From Onthophagus taurus (taxonomy: Eukaryota > Arthropoda > Insecta > Coleoptera > Scarabaeidae): DNA of 64,000 bases. Positions within the stretch are counted from its first letter, which is position 1, and each line of letters begins with the position of its first letter. Shown piece by piece: positions 24,762 to 35,813 of this stretch. A model generated the notes under the pieces. That model ran no database searches and was not told where the DNA came from. It saw only the letters and a program-made list of their open reading frames with translations. The DNA is taken from assembly GCF_036711975.1 (NCBI RefSeq), contig NC_091971.1:7943501-8007500 (forward strand). Reading direction: 5' to 3'. The translations under genes and the position numbers were made by a program.

Positions 24762-27255
24762 CGTTATTTCACTTTGGACAACATCGTTTTTCTACGTGAG
24801 GCGCATAGAATTTATGCTCGGGTTAGTCTATTTTTAACCGGACGCGATGCATTTCGCGGGAAACTCACTGGAAATGTTGGCACGAAAGCGCGTTTCCGGT
24901 TTTGGCGTCCGTTCGGTGTGCGAATCGTCGATTTCAAGCGTTTTTTTCGACGTGGAACGGCATGAAAGTGACCCGAACCGGAGCCCGATATGTTGGCTTG
25001 TATTCACGAATCACTAGTTTGTGATTTTACACGCTCCGTGCCGCGCAGGACTGTAGTAAAATCGATGGCGTCGTCCTGGCTTTCAGGACGACGCCTATCG
25101 CAACGCCACCTGCGGGAGTCGCCGAAAGTCGAATACGAGGATTGTTTACTACAAATCGAACTCTCTATAACGGTCGTTAACAATTAGATACGGATATGGA
25201 AAAGGATGGATAGCGGCGACATTCAGCAAATACATGAATGAAACTTTTAATGATCAACAAATTTTTGAACAACTTTTTTTAACTTCAAAATATTTCGTTT
25301 CCACCACAGGTTATTCTCATCATTAATAATTGTCAGCTCCATGTATATGTAATGTAAAAAGAAACTTTAATCTTTTTGCACACTCATGCACAAGCAATAT
25401 CAACTTCACTGCCTTGGTATGTAAATAATCACTGCGGTGGTAGCCTTGCATTATAAATAATATTCTTCACTATCTCTGATACAATACAGCATCGGATTTT
25501 AAGTTATCATTTATATAAAGTTTATGCCTCGACAGCACAGCTGCCTCGGCTCTTAAACAATATATAAGCAAGACACGCAAACATCTAGTTTCAATTGAGA
25601 CATTTAATTTCCAGAGATGGTAACATTCGTTAGCCACCGCGTTCGCTCAGCCCACCTTCTGTAGCTTCTTGTCGCCACCTTCTTCTTATGGCAGTAACTG
25701 AAGTCCAAAGTGTATGTATGATAAATGCCAAGAAATCTGGATATCATACATAAGATGAAGATGACGTAGAACAACGTTATTCTGATTAAAACTAAGATTG
25801 AAATGCATTTTATCAATATGCATCAAAGTAGTTCAGGTTGTCTAAAATTGTCTCCTTATCACCAAATTGTGTTATTAAATTACCATGGAATACAATGAAA
25901 TTTATATAGAATTTTTTCGAAAATTTCGCTCAATCATAAAAATGCAGAGAAAAATTTCGCTTAAAATATCAATTCAGTCTCGAACATGTTCTACCTAAAC
26001 TATTCATCTATTCTTTTGTTCTAGACTGTCTTGATATCCAATTATCATTCCTTTATTTCGCTATTTATTAAATTCAATAGAATAGTTTATAAAAATTGCC
26101 TATTGATAAAGTGATTGCCCGATAACGGATTTGGTAACGAATATGACGATATTCACATTTTTGCAAAAAATCAGATCATTTGATCATATCTAAAAACCAA
26201 CATAAATTATATTATGCATAATATAAATTGTGCATGTCAATCAAAATTACTTCGAAGATGTTTAGATAAATTCAAAATTTTGTCGAAATTGTTATCATTG
26301 AGATGACGTAAACATTTAAAATAAGCTAAAATTATTTCGCAAAATTTTTCTGTAACTTGAGTTTTGTTATGACAATAACGTAATTTATGAAAGTATTTGG
26401 CAAAAAATAAATTATGGTAGTTCGATAAGGGCTAAAACTCATGTAACCAGTATGGGTCTCGAATACCAAACGCACCTGTCGCAACAAACAGGTGTAAGTA
26501 CGAGGTATCGCGAGACCAACAACCGGTGATTATCAATTTTATTAAAACGCCTTTAAAAACTCCTCCAATATCTTATCAATAATATAGATTTTGGCGTAGA
26601 TAGCGTTTTGTCGTTATTCAATAGAGGTTAGATCTCCAATCTTTAACAAATATCGATAACATACTCAAACACAAACGAATTAGTTGAACCACGTTTTCTT
26701 CTAAATTTTCAAAAGCCGAACTTTTCTCAACATCCATTATCGACAGCACGTCCAGTTTTGTCCCACCTGAACGAATGATCGAAGAAAATAAATACAACGG
26801 CAACTTTTTCTATCGTGAACTGACGAATGGGGTATCACCGGATATCGGCAAAACTTTGCGGAAACTTTTTTGATAAAATGCACGAGACGCCACTCCTAGC
26901 GCACAAACTTTAGAAAGTTGCAACCGAATTTTCAATCCGTGACCATCGAAATGCATTTAGGATATGTTGCGAACCGAAGTGGATTTGAATGTCTGGTAAA
27001 GTTGTGAATTTTACCTGCAATCTCAAATACACGTAAAGTCATTTATTCATACTTCCAATTTAACTTTAACATGATGATAAGTTCTTTCCCCGTTAAATTA
27101 CATTTATGAAATATAGCTCTAAAGCATTTACAACCGAATCAATTACCCACCGTGTAAAAATAAACGTGTAATGTTACATCAATACCGTTACCATGGGAAT
27201 TAATAATTTAAGGTTGGGTTAAGGGTTGTATTGTCGCAAGGGTTCGTCGTCCAAA
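24762..27255. other. Intergenic region between divergent CUB/LDLa and thioredoxin genes
   Basis: About 2.5 kb that should hold the promoters of both genes. No coding region supported. Contains a 12-bp-stem perfect hairpin at 25067-25095 and a three-step nested inverted repeat with two E-box words at 26455-26517. Confidence 0.6.
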
Positions 27256-29782
27256 ATGGCCAAGAAAGGCCAGGTTCAACTACAAGTTGAAGTCGCAAAT
27301 GACGACGACTGGGCTAAATTATTAGAGAGAGAAGGGCTAATATGTAAGTTAAGATAATTTGTTTATTACAATTATTAATTTGACGTTTTAGTTGTCGATG
27401 TATATACGGAGTGGTGCGGGCCATGTTCTGCAATGGCTGGAAATTTAAAGAAGATCAAATTAGAAGTGGGTGGGGATAATCTACATTTGGCTGTGGTAAT
27501 AAATTGTTAATAATTTATTTCTTACTTAAATCTGATAAAAAAAAGTACAACAAAATAGAAATTATTTCAGAATTTCAATACTTTTTAATATCGTTGTTAT
27601 TGCTCTTTTAGGCTAAATGCAACAACATAACGGATTTGGCAAGATTTAGCTCTAAAAGTGAACCAACATGGATGTTCATATCCGGAGGTAAACTGGTCAA
27701 TTTAGTATTCGGAATAAATTCCCCGAGCTTACAAAGATTGCTTCTGGAGGAATTGAAAAATGAACAAGCTGTAAGAGAAGGGACTTTGCATAGAGAAGGT
27801 GTTGATATAACCACTCTTTCACCACAAGAACAAGCCGAAATCGACCTGAAAAATGAAAAGAAAAAAAGAAAAGAGGAAAAAGAAAATGCTGCTAAAATAA
27901 AGGCACGAGCAGAAAGACTGCAAGTAATCACAGATGCTGTTGCGCAAATTCCACAGCAACGTTTTGGGTTCTTTTTTATACATCCTTACGCTCATGACAG
28001 AATGGATCTTGTGAAAGATACAATATGGACTGTACATAAACAGGCAAATTCCGAAAAGATTGACTTGACCACTATTAACTTAGACGATTTGTTGTATTAT
28101 TCGGATTATCGATTCCCACCGGAAGTTTTAGAACAAGCGGCAACCGCTAAATGTACAGCTTATGTAGTTAAAAATGATGATCCCGATGTTGATATGGACG
28201 AAGAACTGGCACAACTCGTATATGGAGAATCGAAAGTACCTCCTGGCGACCCTGACTCCTTGGGGGATCGTTTACTAACTCCTTACACCCCACCAGAACT
28301 TACTGCAGACCAAAAAATGGATCAAATGCAAAAGGCAGCAAGTGCAGTAAAAGCAGAAACAGTACCAGAAGAACAACAGGAAGAACAGCCACAACAAACA
28401 GAACCAGCTGCCCCCGAAGAAAAGGAACAAGTTATGATGGAAGGTATTTGGATACCATCTAACGAAAGAACTCGACATATGGCTATGTATTTGTTCTTTC
28501 CGGCTATGGCCAGTGCTCACGTCCCACCAGAACCTGAACCTGAACCACCACACATTGCTGTGGTCTATGATACTTGGAAACAAAATGATATATTATGCGC
28601 TATGGAAGACTATCCAAACGAAGTAATGCATCTGGGATTCTTTACTGATGAAGACCCAGATGTTGCTACGTTGATTTGTAAGACACCAGCAGCTTATGCG
28701 CGGAGAAGAGCCGATCAGTAATTATAGTTAATTTTTTTTGGTAATTTAGAAACATTCGTTTTCTTTTTAATTCATTACGCGGTTATGCCAAAATTACCTA
28801 CACCATCCTTAAACATCCTATTTTCATTTATTTAGACCAGGAAAACTAGTAATACAATTATCTAAGAAACACAGTACAACTGTGTATGCATTTGGTCAAA
28901 TCGGACCGACATATATGAGTATAGATGAGGAAGTTGGTGAAGAAGATTGCGAAAAATTCTTTCCAGAGGGTTACGGTGATGATGAAGATACTAGTAAATT
29001 CGTTGCGTTACATGTACCGAAAGCCGAAGACTATGGATTTGTCGAAGGTTTAGCTGCAGGAGATGATCACGAGCACTTTGTACATGAAGAACTCGAAGAC
29101 GAAGAAGTCCAAGATGAAGACGACGGACAATATGAAGAGGAGGAAGAAGAAGAAGGAGATGTGCAACCACCCGAAGTAGTTTCTTAACCACTATTACTGC
29201 TTTCATTACATGTACCTACCTAACCATTTCCTCTCAATATATGTGTGTAGTATGTGTTGTACCATCATTTTTTATTTATTATTATTATATTATTCATAAT
29301 AATATTTACAAACTATTTAATTTGATACTTCATTTTAAAGCAGCAACATTTTGGATATTCTTGGAGACAAACTCGTTCTTCAACTCTCCAAAAAGCGAAA
29401 GGACGTCGTAGAAAGATTTGTTGAATTAGGACCGACTTATATGAGTCCCGACTTTGTAACGGGAGCCGAAGAATGCAAGAAATTTTTCCCGGATGGTTAC
29501 GATTGTAAAGATAGCGACCAAAACGAGAAAAAAGTTAAATCCAAATCGTCAAAGAAAAAGAAGAAAACAACTTTACCCGCTACCGATGAAACAGCCGTAT
29601 CAATCATTGAAGAAGGCGAAATTGATAGTGCGGTAGCTGGTGAGGATGAGGACTTAGGGGATGAAGATGGCGGTGAAGAAGGTGACGATGTTGATGAAGA
29701 AGATGGGGGAGATGATGAGGAAGAAGGTTGTAGGGATGTTGATAAAGCTACTTCTCCTATATGTCCTAGTTCTTTGTGTTAA
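27256..29782 (+). CDS. Thioredoxin/NME-like protein with two alternative last exons
   Basis: Exons 27256-27343, 27392-27495 and 27612-28717, then either 28836-29187 or 29344-29782; phases agree for both choices (549 or 578 residues). The N-terminal ~110 residues are a thioredoxin fold with an intact WCGPC redox motif at the start of exon 2. A Lys/Glu-rich helix follows (about residues 135-165), then a region resembling a degenerate nucleoside-diphosphate-kinase domain ([19 protein letters not shown]) without the usual NxxHGSD catalytic motif. This order is that of the NME8/NME9 (TXNDC3/6) family, whose members are known from cilia and sperm flagella; a role in the axoneme is inferred. The two last exons are homologous (KLVxQLSKK, GPTYMS, ExCxKFFPxGY) and each ends in its own acidic tail. 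Without splicing at 28718 the frame stops after RRADQ. AATAAA at 30048. Confidence 0.85.
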
Positions 29783-30248
29783 CCACATATGATTTAATTT
29801 AGGTACATGTTATTTATGAAATGTTGTTAACAAATCTTGTTTTAGAGGATTTTATTCCTCGTAGTGCATAGTTGGAAACTTTATGAGTAGCACTTTAACT
29901 AAGCCTTGGAGTTATACTTTAGCTTGCTTTGTTATAACGGTAATTTCTTTGTGATTAAGTTGCTTTAGAATTGGGCTATTTACTTAAATGAGGAGAAAAA
30001 TTAAAAATCATTAAAACATAAAAATGACCTTGTTTTGTGAAACAAATAATAAATACCTATGAACGAAAACATGTTTATTATCTATATTACTAAGTAATAA
30101 AACTGTTTTATGGTACAAAGATTTTTTTTTGGGCTTATTTTATTATATTTTCATTTTACTATCAAAAAACATAAATTATCGCCAGATTATTTTAGGATTA
30201 CATAGATCGCGTTTTATCGAACTGTCCGCACCTGCTTTTTTATTTGAT

Positions 30249-31979
30249 ATGTGGAATTGGCTGGTGACTGTGTTAGTTCTGGTTCTTGTGTTGTTATGTT
30301 ATTACCAATGGAAATCGGAGTATTGGAAGAGAAAAAACATTCATTACGAAAAACCTCAAATTTTCGTAGGAAACTTAGGTGATGTGGTATTAGGCAAAAA
30401 AAGTTTATCAGATACCTACACTGCAATATACAAGTATACACAAGAAATTTCAATACAACAGAATCCAAATACTTATAAAAACTTTTTTAGTAAACACGAG
30501 GATCTAAAATATTGCGGTATAATGAATTTTGGATCGCCAGCAATCTTATTGAGAGATCCAGAATTAATACAAAACATCATTTCGAAGGAGCATGATAAAT
30601 ATCATACTTGCTGTAACGAAGAAAATAATTTAGCTAAAGATAAACGTTGGAAAAGAACGAAAGCTAAAATAAGTCCTCAATTGACACCTTTAAAAGTTAA
30701 GAGCATGTTTAATTTGCTTGAAGAAATCGTAAATAAGTTAGTAAAATATATCAATTATCATCCAGAAGCGGATCAATTTGGGATTGATCCAAAAGAATTA
30801 ACCGTTAAATATGCCTCCGATATTATCGGAACTTGCATTCTCGGTCTTGAATCTAACAATAACGATCAATTGGGACTCGAAATATTCGATTACAACTCTT
30901 TTTGTATAATTTTAAACGTTATATCTCTTTTATTTCCCGGATTATACAAAATTAAACCACCAAAGTACGTCGAGTCATAAAGAAATAACTGATTAATCTT
31001 ATAAACGTATTGTTACAGAACTTTATCGGAAAGACTTACCGCTAATTTTAAAGAACGTATCATTTCGGCGATAAAATCCAGGGAAGAAAATAATATTAAA
31101 AAACACGATTTTTTAGGTGCTATTGTTGAATTAAAAATTTTAGCAAAAAATTTTGGTAATAAATATATAACAAATAAACATCTTTATTGTTAGTGCTTAA
31201 ACAGATTTTAGCGTGGAAGATTTAGCTTTTAAAACATTAGGATTTTTCTTAGAAGGATTCGAAACGAGCGTTATAACTCTTCAACACGTTCTATATGAAT
31301 TAGCTTTAAACAAAAATATCCAAGAAAAATTATTAGGACAATTCGAAGTAATGCTATTGAGGAACGCTACGTTAACATATGAATCATTAAAAGAAGTGAG
31401 ATATTTAGATATGGTTATTTATGGTATTTATTTAACAACTTTATTAATTCATTAAAAAATAAATTTTTTTCTAGAGACGTTAAGAAAACATCCTCCAGCT
31501 CCTTTTTTAGCTAAAGAATGTGATGATTTGATTTTGCCCCCATCTAAACCAGGTTCATTAGAATTAGAGGTACCAAAAGGTACAAAAATTTTAATTCCCA
31601 TCATATCGCTTCACAATGATCCCTTCTACTTTGAGGAACCCGATAAATTCATTCCGGAGCGGTTTAACGAGGATTTAAATTATCTCCGATGTAAAAAAGC
31701 TTTTGTTGGATTTGGTGATGGACCTCGTTTCTGCTTAGGTAAATAAACGGTGATTCACAATCACTTGGTATCTTAATACTTTTACTTCTAGGTCATCGAT
31801 TTGCTTTAACCCAATTAAAAATTGCTGTGTACGCGTTAGTTACCAATTTTGAGTTGGAATTAGGAGAACCGATCCATAAAACGGCGTTATTAGAACCCAT
31901 TCGCTTTGTGTATGAAATAAAATCGAATTCGCGATTAAAGTTTATAAATAGAACGAAAAATAAAAATTATGGTAATTGA
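30249..31979 (+). CDS. Cytochrome P450 (CYP3-clan type), first of three
   Basis: Six exons: 30249-30433, 30491-30964, 31019-31155, 31205-31423, 31475-31738, 31792-31979, giving 488 residues, the normal P450 length. Start MWNWLVTVLVLVLVLL is the ER membrane anchor. An in-frame upstream extension to 30129 has no ATG, so 30249 is chosen. Motifs in order: helix-C WKRTK, I-helix LEGFETS, K-helix ETLR (ExxR) split by an intron, IPERF, and heme loop FGDGPRFCLG with the Cys ligand. Predicted ER-bound haem monooxygenase for xenobiotic or endogenous lipophilic substrates. Two oddities: the usual helix-C WxxxR is WxxxK, and the first intron (57 nt) has no stop and a length divisible by three, so it could be retained. 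It lacks the intron after LKV-type sequence that both downstream paralogues have, so it is the most distant of the trio. Confidence 0.95.
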
Positions 31980-33080
31980 GTGTTTGGTTTTATTAATATC
32001 CTTTATTCTCGGTCGCAAAATTTCTGTGGGATGTAGTCAAGATTGGAAGTCTGCAACAAACAATGGATTTTATATTGCCCCCGGGATGTGTTTATTCATC
32101 TTCTGCGGAAGTAGGAATGAATAGAAACACTCGCCAATAATACATTTAAATACGATTCATAAATAAAATATCATTGTTTATTCAATGGTATAATAAAAGA
32201 CAGAAAACAAAAACATTAAATTAATATAATATTTTACACATTCAATCAATATCATTTATTCAATAAGATTTTTATTTTAGTTATCATGCTAACGTGTTTC
32301 CAATTCAACTTGAGTGTGAATGGTATAGGTTTGGTTGTAAATCAGATGAGTTGTGTTTGGTTTGCTTTCTGAGTATAGGAGGAATGACTTCAATAAATTA
32401 ACTTAAGTGGTTTGGGTTGGGATTAGTTTGGATGTGATTAGGCTAGGTTTGACTTAGTTGTGGAAATACTGCTTGCAAAAAACTACCGGCAGCTGGCAGA
32501 AGGTTATACTTGTCATAGAAACTATTGACTTGATAATGCATGCTAAAGACTAGATAGTGCTTGCAGAAGACTTGTTAATGTTGTCAGGGAACTAGATACT
32601 TACAGATGACTGCATACTACCGATAAAAGACTATATGCTGCTAATGGAAAACTAGATACTGCCTGTAAAAGACTTGATAAGGCTTGCAGAAGACTAGATA
32701 CTGCTTATAGAAGACTATATACTGCTGGCAGAAGATTAGATACTATAAATAAAATACTATACACTGTTATTAGAAGACTTATTATTGTTACCAGAAAACT
32801 TGGGTACAGTTTGCAGAAAACTAGATGTTATTGGAAAATATATACAACAAACTGAAGACTAAATATTATTATTACATTGTTACATTCTTACGCTGTAAAG
32901 TCATTTTTAGATAACAAATTTATATATAGATTTAATAAAAAACAACATTTTTTTGTTTATAGATTTAACCTTGAGCGCTTCCTAATCCCACATACATATA
33001 ATGGGTCAGAGAGGTTCAATAAGCTTAGTCCAAAAATAAACCTGTGAGCGTAAAGTCGCATTCACAAACAGCTTTCTAAA
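31980..33080. other. Intergenic region between P450 genes 1 and 2
   Basis: About 1.1 kb without coding potential, half of it a degenerate tandem repeat (32463-32860). No ancestral P450 fragment is visible in it. Confidence 0.7.
32463..32860. repeat. Degenerate minisatellite (AGAAGACTAGATACTGCTTG type)
   Basis: Around fourteen imperfect units of about 27 bases, each a variant of GAAGACTAGATACTGCTTGC. It resembles in word content the TAGATACTGGAAT tract at 15.3 kb. Confidence 0.8.
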
Positions 33081-35599
33081 ATGTATTATTACACCACGCT
33101 AACGGGAATTTTGACTTTAATATTATTATTTGTGTTGTATCTTAAAAGGCGAAATGATTATTGGAAAAATCGGAAAGTTCCATTTGAAAAAGCAAATCTT
33201 TTAGTGGGAAATATGTGGGAAACTATATCTATCAGTAAAAACGCCGCTGATGTTTACGACTATGTATACAAGTAAGTGAACATTTACGAAGTATGATGAA
33301 GTTTGTTTATTTATATTCTTAGAAAATTTGATGATGCTAAGTATGTTGGTGTTATGAATTTTGGAATACCTACTTTATTGGTGAAAGACCCCGAAATTTA
33401 TGAACGAATATTAATAAGAGATTTCTCAAAATTTCATGATAATGGAATTTATCTCGATGAGAAGAGAGATCCCATATTATCAAAGAACCCATTTTTTGCC
33501 AAAGGAGAAAATTGGAAACTATTGCGAAATCAACTTACACCGCAACTTAGCCCGCTTAAGGTATTTATAAAGTCTAGTAAATCAATCAAAGATAACGAAA
33601 TTTGTTTAAGATTAAAAATATGTTCCCACTGATGATTGATGTAAAAGATAGACTCGTAAAGTATCTAAGAGAAAACCCGAATGCTCAAGGAAAGGAAGGC
33701 CTCGATGCAAAACTTCTATCTTTAAAATATGCGAATGAAATGGTAGCTAGTTGTGCTTTTGGTCTACATGGAAATTGTTTTAATGATGATAAATGTGAAA
33801 TTATGCAATTAGCCAATGATCTTTTTAACTTCAAGCCTGCAGATTTTATCATATTTATCTTTGCGACAATGTTCCCAATAATAAATAAATTTCGAGCTCC
33901 ACAGTATAAAAATTAAACGACATGATTGAAGTCAACAACTAAACGATACAATTTTAGATTTTTAAGTTCGGAGATAGCACAACGATTTAAAAATATTATA
34001 GTATCCACCATAAAAGAAAGAAACGACATGAATATACGAAGAGGAGACTTTTTAGATGCCATTCTTGAATTGCGAAAAAAAACTACATCATTTGGTAAGT
34101 TTTTTAACACTTTATGAAACAAATATATTATTTAGAATTTATTTAGAGTACACTGAAGATCACATGACTGCTCATGCCACATCGTTCTTCATTGATGGAT
34201 CAGCTACCACATCTGGTGCTCTAACTTACATTTTATACGAACTAGCAAGAAATAAAGACGTCCAGGAGAAATTGAGAAATGAATTTAAGACGGTTTTAGA
34301 AGAAAATGATAATCAAATGACTTTTGATGCATTAAATGAAATTGAGTACTTAGAAATGATTTTACACGGTAATACTTGATTGATTTAAGTTTTAAGATGT
34401 TTTTCTATTATTTTTGTTATTGTAGAAAGTCTAAGGATGCATGCACCACAATTATACTTGGTTAAAGAGTGTACTGAAACAACTACCTTACCTCCAGCTT
34501 TACCTGGTGCTCCCGAAGTCGTCATTGAAAAAGGAACTAATATTACAATACCAGTTTATTCTTTGCATAAGGATGCCAAATATTTTGAAAATCCCGAGGA
34601 ATTTATTCCAGAAAGATTTTTACCAGAAGCGGTTTCATCTCGACCTAAAGCAACTTATATGGCATTTGGTGATGGTCCTAGAGTTTGTATAGGTAATTTT
34701 GAATATTATATAAATATATATGTATAAAAAAAAAGTATATCCAGCGTTAGTTCTAGTTAGTTTTAGTGCACTAAAAATGTGACAACCTGGCACTGAATAA
34801 TAACTAAAATTAGAACTGATACTAGCACTATCACTAGAACTAATATTAGAACTAGAAACATTCGGGATTTGCGGTCTTGATGATGACGGAGGAGAACTTT
34901 CAAATTGAAGCGCCAAAAAGAGGATTGCTATTGGTCAGTTTTAAGTAAAGATTACACTAGGAAAATTCGAGATGTTGCCGGCCACCTAGAAACATTAGGG
35001 TTTAGCCACACGTCTCTCAGTATGGCTAAACCCGAATGATTCTAGTTCTTCTGTTAGTTCTGGTGATAGTGTAAAACTAGAACTAACACTAGACCTAGAA
35101 CTAGAAACATTCGGATTTAGCCGTACGTCTCTCAAGACGGCTAAACCCGAATGATTCTAATTCTAGGTCTTGTGTTAGTTCTAGTGATAGTGCTAGTGTA
35201 AAACTAAAACTAACACTAGGCCGAGAACTAGAAACATTCGGATTTTGCCGCACGTCTCTCAAGACGGCTAAACCCGAATGATTCTAGTTCTAGTGTTAGT
35301 TCTAGTGATAGTGCTAGTGTAAAACTAGAACTAACACTAGGCCGAGAATTAAAAACATTCTAGTTCCAGGTCTAGTGTTAGTTTTAGTTGTAGTTCAATA
35401 AAAATATGTAACAACGTGCGCATTTATTTTAGGACGGCGATTTGCTTCGGCGGTAATAAAGGTTGCTACATTTGGCATTGTGATGAACTTTAACATTGAA
35501 GTTAATGATAAGACTCCACAAAAATTAGAGCTGGATTCATTACCATTTCTATATGCAACCAAAGGAGGAATATGGTTAAACTTTCACCCAATAGATTAA
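33081..35599 (+). CDS. Cytochrome P450 (CYP3-clan type), second of three
   Basis: Seven exons: 33081-33271, 33323-33560, 33611-33903, 33958-34094, 34147-34368, 34426-34692, 35433-35599; 504 residues. Anchor MYYYTTLTGILTLILLFVLY, then the YWKNRKVPFEK linker. Motifs: WKLLR (WxxxR), I-helix FIDGSATTS, ESLR (ExxR), FIPERF, heme loop FGDGPRVCIG. Exons 2-7 have exactly the same lengths as in the next gene, so the two are recent tandem duplicates. The I-helix keeps the Thr pair but has Ala where most P450s have Glu or Asp. The last intron is 740 bp and filled with palindromic repeats, against 54 bp in its neighbour. Polyadenylation signal AATAAA at 35676. Expected to be a functional ER monooxygenase; substrate unknown. 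Confidence 0.95.
34744..35396. repeat. Foldback-like repeat array inside P450-2 last intron
   Basis: At least four head-to-tail copies or half-copies of the palindromic unit (core words ATTCGGATTTAGCCG and GACGGCTAAACCCGAATG) fill nearly all of the intron 34693-35432. Individual copies differ by a few bases, indicating local amplification. Confidence 0.92.
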
Positions 35600-35813
35600 T
35601 ATTTAAAACATTGTGGTCGAATTGTATAAAACTTGATTCATATCTTATTTAATAATTATATTTACAATTTTTAAGAATAAAAATTTAATATTATCATTTT
35701 TGTTTGTTATTTAACCTTGGAGTCCTTTTAAACTGATTAAAAATTAATCTAATTGAGTTTATATATGTAATAAAAATAATTAAACATTTTAGTTGGAGCA
35801 AGGATTTCGTGAA

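Noticed and set aside
24774-25187. Two short plus-strand frames just upstream of the CUB/LDLa start
   Set aside because: They lie in the probable promoter/5' UTR of the opposite-strand gene and have no protein features.
27608-29206. Minus-strand frames opposite the thioredoxin gene
   Set aside because: Shadows of the plus-strand codons; Leu/Phe/Ser-rich and without start or splice context.
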